Of a DNA stretch of 64,000 nucleotides, positions 38,801 through 48,003 are shown in pieces; the first letter of the stretch is position 1; each line of letters starts with the position of its first letter. The notes beneath the pieces were generated by a model. It worked only from the letters and a program-made list of their open reading frames with translations. It did not search any database and was not told the origin of the DNA. Source of the DNA: Sipunculus nudus. Lineage: Eukaryota > Annelida > Sipuncula > Golfingiida > Sipunculidae. Position numbers and translations under genes: made by a program. Where the stretch lies: assembly GCA_026874595.1 (NCBI GenBank), contig CM049311.1:41665676-41729675 (forward strand). Reading direction: 5' to 3'.

Positions 38801-40122
38801 GTTCACAAGACAGGTGTCACCACCTACAATGACATTTGCACAATGTGTGAGTTTTGTGCCTGCTTATTTCTATAGAGGAATTTGATATATCCTGAAATTG
38901 GGCATATTTATACCTATCATATTTTAATTATCGTATACTTGCCGTATACAAGACTGGTGGTGCTACCTACAATAATTTTTTGCACAGTGTGTGTCCCTGC
39001 TTATTTCTCAGGAGGGGTTTGATATATCAGTCTGAACTTTGGCATATCTCTGATAGCTTTGTTGTATACAAGACTGGTGGTGCCAACTACAATCATTTTT
39101 TGCTCAGCTGACTGTAAGTCAACTGAGGTATAGGAATGGCGCTTTGTCCGTCGTCCGTCTGGACATCCGGCCGTCCGTTAGCAGGGCACAAATCATAACA
39201 GCCACACAAATTAGTTTCCAGATGATAACTCCAGTTAAGTTTGACATATTGGTTTCAAACTTAACTTATAAATGGCCCACCACTAAAGTAAGAACCATGT
39301 TGATTTTGGGGTCCAACAGTCAAAGGTCAAGGTCACAGGACCCATTTCTTTAAAAGGAATGTGTATGCATTTGAAGCCAAACTTTTCATCGCAAACCTTC
39401 CATCTTCAAGATATTGCTAACCTGCCACTAGGGGAAGATTCTGTTTGATTTTTGGGTCATAGGTCAAAGGTCAAGGTCACAGGGCCCATCCATTCACAAA
39501 TTAGTTTATGGATGATAATTCTGCTTTGGATAGACAGACTGGCTTCAAACTTGATTTAATAATGACCAACCACATATGTAAATTCATTTTGATTTTCAGG
39601 GGTCCAGCGATCTAAGTTGAAGGTCACAGAAGCCACATCTTTAAAAGGATTGTGGATGCACTGTAAACCAAACTTTTCATCCTGAACTTTCCAACATTCA
39701 CACATGGCTTACTTGCCCAAAGTGAGGAAACCTGTAGAATTTGAGGTTATCTGGTCAGAGGTCAAGGTCACTTGTTAAACGATTGTTACAATAATCCTAA
39801 TGCTGCAAGTTCAAGGATATTAAGTTCTAAGATTTTTTGGTTACAAGGTCATTGGTTAAGGTCACAGGACTGTCAATCTGAAAAATTTCTTTTAAAATAT
39901 CCTTATAGACAAATTCAACTGAGCGTTGAGACCCTTGGGTCCCTAGTTGTGTTGTGTGCACCCTTGCCAGAATTTCAGCAGTGATGTTTGTGTAATTGTT
40001 TCTTTTTCAAAATGTTTAGTACCTGCATTGTTCATATACATGAGAAGTCATGGTCCAGCATTGAAGCATTATACCTGGTGTATTTCCCAATGCACAGGTT
40101 CCCATTAGGCCTGTAGGCCTTG
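35886..40122 (+). mobile_element. Family E element E6, 5'-truncated, containing B2
   Basis: The 5' terminus is absent; the match starts at 'acccatactatcttgaaaac' near 35905. The core follows in full (two versions, 35905-37070 and 37080-38260), then the 22-bp repeat block and the terminal domain. B2 interrupts it at 39102-39946. The end has CACAGGTTCCC, one base off the family consensus, then AGGCCTGTAGGCCT and TTG. Positions 36715-36745 give another empty site for the TA transposon. Confidence 0.75.
39102..39946 (+). mobile_element. Hybrid element B2, deletion derivative in E6
   Basis: Starts GCTCAGCTGACTGTAAGTC and ends CAACTGAGCG, GACCCTTGGGTC and CTAG (39943-39946). It is B1 with the family C-like part and part of the core missing. 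A DR1 site, AGGTCAAAGGTCA, is at 39461-39473. It occupies the same T run of E6 that B1 occupies in E5. Confidence 0.75.
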
Positions 40123-40444
40123 TTTAATATTTAATTACTTCACACATTATTTGTTTATGAAATGTAATTTTTATGTAACACTTTTTAAAACACCGTAGGC
40201 CCATTTTTCCCCTCAGTGCATCATTAAATGGTTTCAGGCCACAGGTTTCATTTATTACACAGTGCATGTGCTTGAGCTCATGTCCATTATTCTATAATTT
40301 ACAGAGTTTCATTTTAACAGGGCCATTTTCTCCTAGCTTTTCAAATGCTTATATACATGAAAAACCAAAAGAAATAAAAATATTTTGCAATTGCTAATAT
40401 TTTTCCAAAATTCAGCTGAGCGACGTAACCCATCGGTCCCTTGT
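40123..40444 (+). mobile_element. Family A 3' fragment
   Basis: AT-rich tail sequence ending TTCAGCTGAGCGACG, the degenerate palindrome 'acccatcggt' and CCCTTG near 40444. It lacks a 5' end and is followed at once by the terminal domain of an E element, at the same E position used by B1 and B2. Confidence 0.6.
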
Positions 40445-40628
40445 TGTGTTGTGTGCACCTATGCCAGTATTTCAGCAGTGACATTTGTGTAATTGGTGCA
40501 TGCACTCAGGTACAAAATTTTCAGTGCTTGCATTGTACATATACATGTCACACATGTACTTGTAATGGTTTAGCATGGAAGCATTATACCTGATGTATAT
40601 CCCATTGCACAGGTTCGCATTAGGCCTT
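40445..40628 (+). mobile_element. Family E terminal fragment
   Basis: Starts 'gtgttgtgtgcacctatgcc' and finishes CACAGGTTCGC followed by 'attaggcctt'. It is the last 180 bp of a family E element whose remaining sequence is not contiguous here. Confidence 0.65.
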
Positions 40629-40821
40629 AATATTTACAAGAAATGTTCTCCTATATATATTTCCTATATGCATGCCAGAAATCAAGTCCGTTGAGTTTAA
40701 TTTCTTAAAGTTATGGGCCCAAACATAATGGACCTTGTAAAAAATCAGGAAAAATATTTACTTACCATGAAAATTTTTGAAGCTATAGACTTTTTTTTCC
40801 AAGTATATAACATTGTTTAAA
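40629..40821 (+). mobile_element. Family A core fragment bordering the minisatellite
   Basis: The phrases 'atgcatgccagaaat', 'gttatgggcccaaacataat' and 'aagtatataacattgtttaa' match the family A core (compare 61860-62030). It breaks off at the start of the minisatellite, leaving only the array between this element and the second parvin exon. Confidence 0.65.
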
Positions 40822-42078
40822 GGCTGTTAATACTTTATCACACAGGTATTCATGCTGTTTGTACTTTATCACACAGGTAATCAGGCTGTTTTATTTTATT
40901 ACACAGGTAATCAGGCTGTTTGTATTTTATCACACAGGTAATCAGGCTGTTTGTATTTTATCACACAAGCAATCAGGCTGTTTGTACTTTATCACACAGG
41001 TAATCAGGCTGTTTGTACTTTATCACACATGTAATCAGGCTGTTTGTACTTTATCACACAGGTAATCAGACTGTCTGTATTTTATCACACATGTAATCAA
41101 GCTGTTGTACTTTATCACACAGATAATCAGGCTGTTTGTACTTTATCACACAGGTAATCAGGCTGTTTGTACTTTATCACACAGGTAATCAGACTGTTTG
41201 TATTTTATCACACAGGTAATCAGGCTGTTGTACTTTATCACACAGGTAATCAGGCTGTTTGTACTTTATCACACAGGTAATCAGGCTGTTTGTACTTTAT
41301 CACACAGGTAATCAGGCTGTTTGTACTTTATCACACAGGTAATCAGGCTGTTTGTATCTTATCACACAGGTAATCAGGCTGTTTGTATTTTATCACACAT
41401 GTAATCAGGCTGTTGTACTTTATCACATAGGTAATCAGGCTGTCCGACTTTATCACACAGGTAATTAGGCTGTTTGTACTTTATCACACAGGTAATCAGG
41501 CTGTTTGTATTTTATCACACAGGTAATCAGGCTGTTTGTATCTTATCACACAGGTAATCAGGCTGTTTGTATTTTATCACACATGTAATCAGGCTGTTGT
41601 ACTTTATCACACAGGTAATCAGGCTGTTTGTACTTTATCACACAGGTAATCAGGCTGTTTGTACTTTATCACACAGGTAATCAGGCTGTTTGTACTTAAT
41701 CACACAAGTTATCAGGCTGTTTGTACTTTATCACACAGGTAATCAGGCTGTTTGTACTTTATCACACAGGTAATCAGGCTGTTTGTATCTTATCACACAG
41801 GTAATCAGGCTGTTTGTATTTTATCACACATGTAATCAGGCTGTTGTACTTTATCACATAGGTAATCAGGCTGTTTGTACTTTATCACACAGGTAATCAG
41901 GCTGTTTGTACTTTATCACACAGGTAATCAGGCTGTTTGTATCTTATCACACAGGTAATCAGGCTGTTTGTACTTTATCACACATGTAATCTGGCTGTTT
42001 GGACTTTATCACACATGTAATCGGGCTGTTTGTACTCTATCACACAGGTAATCGGGCTGTTTGTACTTTATCACCCAG
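40822..42078 (+). repeat. 31-bp minisatellite derived from the parvin 3' splice site
   Basis: About 40 units with consensus 'tttgtactttatcacacag' followed by 'gtaatcaggctg' (30-31 bp) run without a break into the second parvin exon. The real acceptor, 'tttgtactttatcacccag' and then GTATTCATGCC, is the last unit. The first unit (40831-40856) also reads 'tactttatcacacag' then GTATTCATGC, the exon's own first ten bases, while inner units have GTAATCAGGC. The array therefore contains the exon's polypyrimidine tract, AG and first bases, repeated. Variants in groups (tatctt, tatttt plus CATG, a missing T) recur as higher-order blocks. Open frames across it, such as repeated 'YHTGNQAV', are products of the repeat. 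Confidence 0.92.
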
Positions 42079-42194
42079 GTATTCATGCCAAGCAGTTGTG
42101 TCCAATTCTCCATCTCCTGGTATCACTGGTTCGTTTCTATCGAGCCCCAGTTCGTCTCCCAGACAATGTCAAGGTAGTCTTAGTGATTGTGCAG
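42079..42194 (+). CDS. parvin: Parvin exon encoding the end of CH1
   Basis: Internal coding exon of 116 bp. It completes the glycine codon begun in the previous exon and then reads 38 codons: IHAKQLCPILHLLVSL, then FYRAPVRLPDNV, ending VVLVIVQ. It stops in phase 0 at a strong donor, CAG/GTAAGT (42195). Vertebrate alpha-parvin has at this place VHAK, AILHLLVAL, YFRAPIRLPDHV and VVVVQ, so length and motif order agree. This is the last part of CH1 and the start of the linker to CH2. The next exon should open with a KREG-like sequence; I did not find it by eye up to position 64000, so this intron probably exceeds 21.8 kb. The frame reading SNSPSPG over the same bases is a shadow. Confidence 0.94.
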
Positions 42195-42382
42195 GTAAGT
42201 TCTTCTGTATGGCATAAAAATTTTACCAATGACCCGCAGACTACCAGCTCATCATTAAGGTGTTCCCCTGAACATAATAGCAGTGGGGACCTTTGTCTGA
42301 AAATTGTCTGTCTAGTGTTCCTGATCTCCAGTAACAGTGCAGAAATCAAAACCATTATAGTTTGTCGCTCAGCCCAATTTAA
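42195..42382. other. Intron just downstream of the second parvin exon
   Basis: Starts with the donor GTAAGTTC. The remaining 180 bp match none of the families and contain no further exon that I can support. Confidence 0.6.
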
Positions 42383-42823
42383 AGCTCAGCTGACTATAAT
42401 TCATCTGAGCTAAAGTTGGTTGTTGTTTCTTTGGCTGTCAGCTGTCCATCTGACCAACTTAACCCTTTACTGTTTGTATTTGGTTGTCACAAAACACCCC
42501 CCTTACTGTTCAGATTAATTTAAGGTTTCTCACACTTTGAATTTTTACACACTGTACATTAATGTTATGATTGATAACCTGATCAGTTTTTAGCATAGCT
42601 GACTGAAAGTCATCTGAGCTATAGCGATCACTCTTTGTCCATCGTCCGTCTGTCTTGCCATCCGTCCGTCTGTCGGTAGATGTGGCATGTTTTGAAACCG
42701 TAAGACCTAGGAATCCAAAATTCAGCATAATGTTAGATGTCCCCAAGATCTCCTACCAAGCCGAACTGTGTCTTTGCGACTTCATTCCTTTGAGAAATTA
42801 AGGAAAAACTTTAATTTTTTATT
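42383..42823 (+). mobile_element. Two partial family A 5' ends
   Basis: The first begins with AGCTCAGCTGACTATAATTC at 42383 and is lost within about 80 bp. The second starts at 42592 (AGCATAGCTGACTGAAAGTC), has a TCCG/TCTG tract, and runs through the first 120 bp of the core to 42823. Between them, at 42462-42525, is the inverse of the unclassified block seen at 6410-6465. Confidence 0.6.
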
Positions 42824-43893
42824 AGCTCAGCTGACTGTAAGTCATCTGAGCTATAGAGATCACCCTTTGTCCGTCGTCCGTCTGTCTGTCGTGCCGTCCG
42901 TCTGTCCGTCCATCCGTTAACTTGGCACAAATCGTAACCGCTGGACCTAGAAACTTGTAACTTGACATTCTGAAAGATCCATCAAAAATCTCCTTGGAAA
43001 CCAGAAATAAGGTCTCTGTTACCCATATCCTTCGAGCTATGGGGCCCCAAAGTACCCCCCAGAAGAGTCAAAAATTTCATACAAAAACATCAATATCTTA
43101 TTAACTACATCACTGATGGTCATGATTTTTGGCATACATATTAATCATGAGATGTTCCATCAGTTCCTGCAGACTGGTGGCGCCACCTGTATTTTTCGAT
43201 TTTTAACCAATTTTTTTCTCTATTTTTGAGACCTTTAAAAATGTGAACATCTGTTAACAAGGCACAAATCATAAAGACTGGACCTAGAATCTTCATTCTT
43301 GACACAGTTAGAGACCTATGAAAAGTCTCCATGGAAACCAGAAATAAGGTGTCTGTTACCCATATCCTTCGAGCTATGGAGCCCCAAAGTACCCCCCAGA
43401 ATAGTAAAAAATTTCATACAAAAACTTCAATATCTCATTAACTACATCACTGATGGTCATGATTTTTGGCATACATATTAATCATGAGATGTTTCATCAG
43501 TTTCTGCAGACTGGTGGCACCACCTGTATTTTTCGATTTTTTTACGAATTGTTTTCTCTATTTTTAGACCTTTAAAAATGTGAACATCTGCACGTGGCAC
43601 AAATCGTAAAGACTGGACCTAGAATCTTCATTCTTGACACACAGGGAGACCCATGAAAAGTCTCCATGGAAACCTGAAATTAGGTCTCTGTTACCCATAT
43701 CCTTTGAGCTGTGGGGCTCCCAATTACCCCCCAGAATAATGGAAAATTTGATAAAAAAAAAACTTTAACATCTCAATAACTACAACACTGATGGTCATGA
43801 TTTTTGGCATACATATTGATCAAGAGGTGTTCCATCAGTTCCTGCAGACTGGTGGCGCCACCTGTATTTTTTACGAATTTTTTATGAATTTTT
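42824..43893 (+). mobile_element. Subtype C element C2 with ~340-bp units
   Basis: A-type 5' hairpin at 42824 and a TCCG tract (42870-42915), then three units of about 340 bp. Each has 'ggcacaaatcgtaa', 'gacctagaatcttcattctt', 'tgttacccatatccttcgag', a CCCCCCAGAA block and a GGTGGCGCCACC palindrome or close variant (43176-43187, near 43512, 43851-43862). The related sequence at 61087-61419 shows the same unit. No 3' terminus is found before the family A copy at 43894. Confidence 0.7.
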
Positions 43894-44486
43894 AGCTCAG
43901 CTGACTATAAGTCATCTGAGCTATAGTCTTGGTCCATTGTCCGTCTGTCTGTCCGTCCGTACGTAGATGTGGCACGTTTTGAAACCGTAAGACCTAGGAA
44001 TCCAAAATTCAGCATACTGTTAGATGTCCCCAAAATCTCCTACCAAGCCGAAAACTGGGTCTTTGCGACTTCGTTCCTTTGAGAAATTAAGGAAAAACCT
44101 CAATTTTTTATTAAAATCCTATTTTCACACTTCAGGACTGCCTAATATCAAAACCACTCATCTGTTTTTCCTCATATTTACCATAAATATTTATCTATAT
44201 AGTTCCTATGTATATGCCAGAAATTAAGTCTGTTAAGTATAAATTCTTTAAGTTATGGGCCCAAACATAATAGGCTTTGTAAAAAATCAGGAAAAAGATT
44301 TACTCACTTAACATGAAACATTTTGAAACTAGAGTCTATTTTCCCAAGTATATAACTATGTTTAATTAAGATTCAATTGTTTACCCAAAATTAGATCTGA
44401 ATTTTTAAAAATTTTTTAAGTTATTAGCATAAAAATAAAATCAGTACCTTAAATTTTGCCCAAATTTGACCATGGCACGTTTTTTA

Positions 44487-44674
44487 GCGAACCTGTGAGC
44501 TTATGCGATGGTGTGGCGTCCTCCGGCGTCTGTCGTCCGTTGGCTGTCGTCTGTACGTTAACCCATACTATCTTGAAAACAGCAAGAGTTAGCATTACAA
44601 AATTTTATGCAAAAAATTAGTCATCTAAAAAACTCCATTGGATTTTGCTTATTGTTTGGCTAACTGCATTTTTA
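44487..44674 (+). mobile_element. Family E fragment E7 (5' end only)
   Basis: GCGAACCTGTGAGCTTATGC at 44487, then 'gatggtgtggcg' with CCGTC-like repeats, to 'taactgcattttt' at 44674. There a second E 5' end (E8) starts. E7 was apparently invaded by E8 and its 3' remainder has been lost. Confidence 0.7.
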
Positions 44675-45950
44675 GCGAATCTGTGAGCTTATGCGATGGT
44701 GCGGCGTCCTCCGTGGTGTGTCGTGCATTGTTCGTTGTGCGTCGTCTGTACGTTAACCATAGCTATCTAAAAAACGGCAGGAGCTAGCATCACCAAATTT
44801 TTTTGCAAATATTCAGTCATCCAAAAAAACTATACCGGATTTTGTTTATTTTTTTTCTAACTGCATTTTCTTAGATTTTATAGGGAAAAAAGCTAAAAAA
44901 ACTTTAAAAATCCTCTTCTCTGGAACTGTCCAGCCAAATTGTCCAATGTTTCACAGAAATGATTCCTGGAAAAATCTTTCTCAAGTTTGTTCGAATGGTT
45001 CCAGTTGGGAGATTTTTGGCTGAGTTACAGGAGGTTGAACTTTGTTAACTGTGCAAAAAAGCATATTAAAATTTAAATCTCAGAAACGGCTGGAGCTATC
45101 ATCACCAAATTTTATGCCAATGTTGGTCACATGAGTCATATATGAAATTGAGGTATTGGTGGCGCCACCTGCATCGGCCTTTTTTGTACGGGGTCATCAG
45201 TGCCCGTATCACACTGACAGCTACAAATAACTTCTTCTCTAAAACGAAATGGCCAAATTGTTTAATATCACACAGAAATGATCCTATGGTAGTGCTTTCT
45301 GAAGTTTGTTCAAATGGTCTCAGTTCAGTGACTTTGGCTAAGTTATGGGAAGCTGAATTTAGTCATATGCCATAACAGCCCATTTTAGCTAAGTGGCTAC
45401 AAAAATCTTATTCTCAAAAACAACTGGGCCAAATTCTTAAATCTCACACATTAATTATCCTTAGATGTTGATAATTCAAGTTTGTTCAAATGGTCTCAGT
45501 TCAGTGACTTTTGGCTGAGTTATGGGGAGCTGAATTTAGTCATATGCCATAACAGCCAATTTTAGCTAAGTGGCTACAAAAAATCTAAGTGGCTACAAAA
45601 ATCTTCTTCTCAACAACCACTGGGCCAAATTCTTAAATCTAACACATTTATTTTCCTGAGATGTTGATAATTCAAGTTTGTTCAAATGGTCTCAGTTCAG
45701 TGACTTTTGGCTGAGTTATGGGAAGCTGAATTTAGTCATATGCCATAACAGCCCATGTTAGCTTAGTGGCTACAAAAATCTTCTTCTCAAAAACCACTTG
45801 GCCAAATTCTTAAATCTCACACATAAATTATCCTTAGATGTTGATAATTCAAGTTTGTTCAAATGGTTTTGATTCAATGATTTTTGGCTGAGTTATGGGA
45901 AGCTGAACTTTGCCATTTTGTTGTATTTTCCCATATGAGTTATAAACCTA

Positions 45951-48003
45951 CCGTAAAATCTCCACTTAAAACCGCACTTCCGATTAAAACCGCACCCAGA
46001 CTTTGCCGAAATTCCAGGTGAGACACCGCGAGGGGCTCAAATACTAAAAACCCCCCTTTAAAACCGCACCAACTTTCGCTACGGAATGATTTGACAAAAG
46101 ACAATCAAGCTATTATCTAGAAATGAACACGCGTAGGTTGCGGCTCGGCCATTACTGTTCACTTTAAAATTCCTTGGGCATTTTATTTAAACACATCATA
46201 AGACTTTTTTTGCAGGGTCACTCAATCATGAAATTTGGGAAGACGCAAGGACCGGTGAACCTCTGCCTGTTTATACAGATTTTATATTCCGTGCCGTATT
46301 CTTGTTTGCTACTGATTTGTCATTATATTTTGGAAAAAAATATTCTGCTTATCCATTTCAAGTCACCGTATATTTTAATTCTAAAAGTAATATTTTGAAA
46401 TCTTAATTTTTGATTAAAAATTCCATTTTCTGGAATTACTTGGAAGATTCAAATCATTTTCATACAGGTTACTTCGGTATTATCATCGTCATATCGTACG
46501 TTGACATCGCTCCATGTTACAATTTGCTGGTTCGTTTGAAAACACCGCTGGTCACCTTAACTAAATATCAAAGTAACTGAAGTTACCTTGTCGAGATACG
46601 CACGTAAAGGAAACATGACGCTTGAAAACGAGTGATTATAAGGTAAAATTAAAGTGGCCAGTCGGGGTAAGCAAGTTTTTTTCCTGAAGAAAGTTTTCGT
46701 GTGGGGAGCCATTTTGTCAAGGCAGTGTTCGCGCAAGGCACGCTGGGACAAAATAGGTGGCTGTTCTGTTTACCACCCACCGCGTACAGCCGTTCAAAAT
46801 ATTCTTAGCAGAATACCGGGGTGTATCAGCACATGGCGGCACTCAAACTTGATTTTAAAACGATCGCCTGCCATTGTGTGACTCTTTGCGATGACAGCTT
46901 TACTTTACGTTTTAAACAAATAATCATTCCTAAATAATGCCGGAGACGGGTTTATAGTAGGCTTTTATTTTAATTTTGCTTGACCATGCCAAACGATGTG
47001 GGCCGCTGTTATCCCTAGCACCCACCCTCTCTTACTACGCTACGCTGTGCGAGAGCCCTAGAAGATAATTTGAGGAAACTGGAGACATTCCACATGACAA
47101 TAAAATTCTTATATTTCGTCTGAAAATGTCGTATTCGTTAAGAAATAAAGCGTATTCTTATCAAATACGCATATAACATTCCACTTAGACAGTGTTTGTC
47201 CACTTAAAATGTTGATTAGAAGAATATGTATTATCCTAATAAACGGTGTTACACGGGGAATGATGTCTGCTCTGGGTTTTCCTTCCAGCAACGGCTGGCT
47301 GGCAGCCGCCTGTGTAACCAGTGGTAACGGGCCTTGTTGGCTCAGCGAGCAAAGGTCACGCAGTTCATTGTTTCAGATTCTGAGACAGTTTCAAGCGCAA
47401 GTATTACAAAGTTTTAAAAGTGAGTCTTGTTTACATACTAAAACATAATATTTTGCTGAATTTCGTGGTCATTCGAATAAAGTACTATATCTCCCTTAGA
47501 TTACTTAAAGTTTCCTTGTCATAAACGCACTATTTGATTTTACAAGATTTTTTTGCGACAAGGGTTTGAAGTTCTCCAGTTTACTCTGAAGCTTTTTATG
47601 CGGCGGTATCCTGGGTTCTGGATACCGCCGCATTTAATGCAGTTAGGCCGCTGTGTGTTACAGTAGGGTTGTTGTAAACGTATTATTTGGTAACAATTAC
47701 CAAGATTTTATAACAAGTTATATATCACACGAAAACTAATCAGCAATATTTTAATTTATAAATAACAAATAACCGTAAATAATACATTAACACACGGCTC
47801 CCATGCATGCGAGACTGCTGCTAAGAACGGCCTTTGAAAGTTGCAATATTATCGCTCACTCGCCGGCCCAAAAACGATGACTGTCAGGAAGATATTCAGG
47901 AAACCCTTCTAGTATAAACCGCACAGTGCTTTCAGGAAATGAACCTTATTTCAAGATTTTGAATTTCTTGATTAAACCGCGGTTTTAAGTGGAGATTTTA
48001 CGG
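45951..48003. mobile_element. Non-autonomous TA-flanked DNA transposon (2,053 bp)
   Basis: Terminal inverted repeats of 25 bp are identical: the left begins CCGTAAAATCTCCACTTAAA (45951) and the right is its exact inverse, ending at 48003. Both are flanked by TA (45949-45950 and 48004-48005). Three subterminal copies of TTAAAACCGCAC lie in the first 120 bp, with related AAACCGC words near 47920 and 47975, as expected for transposase sites. E4 (26233) and E6 (36718) supply the unoccupied sequence 'gttataaacctgcaaaacg'. TA duplication suggests the IS630-Tc1-mariner superfamily. I find no transposase; the interior is less AT-rich than its surroundings and holds only short frames (at most 79 codons). 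Confidence 0.85.
47598..47633. repeat. Perfect 14-bp-stem hairpin within the TA transposon
   Basis: ATGCGGCGGTATCC at 47598-47611 and its exact inverse GGATACCGCCGCAT at 47620-47633 enclose an 8-base loop. It is CpG-rich and unlike neighbouring sequence. It could be structural DNA of the transposon or the remains of a smaller insertion. Confidence 0.85.

Noticed and set aside
40859-41065. Open frame encoding repeated FITQVIRLF / YHTGNQAV units
   Set aside because: A product of the 31-bp minisatellite; the unit length and changing reading frame between units give no continuous protein.
40822-42078. CRISPR-like array of 31-bp repeats
   Set aside because: Units are directly adjacent with no spacers, and the setting is a eukaryotic intron.
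41999-42217. Serine/proline-rich frame across the second exon (SNSPSPG...)
   Set aside because: A shadow of the parvin frame; the alternative frame gives clear parvin motifs and correct splice phases.
46833-46937. Small open frame beginning MAALKL inside the TA transposon
   Set aside because: Only 34 codons, no recognisable domain and no support for expression.
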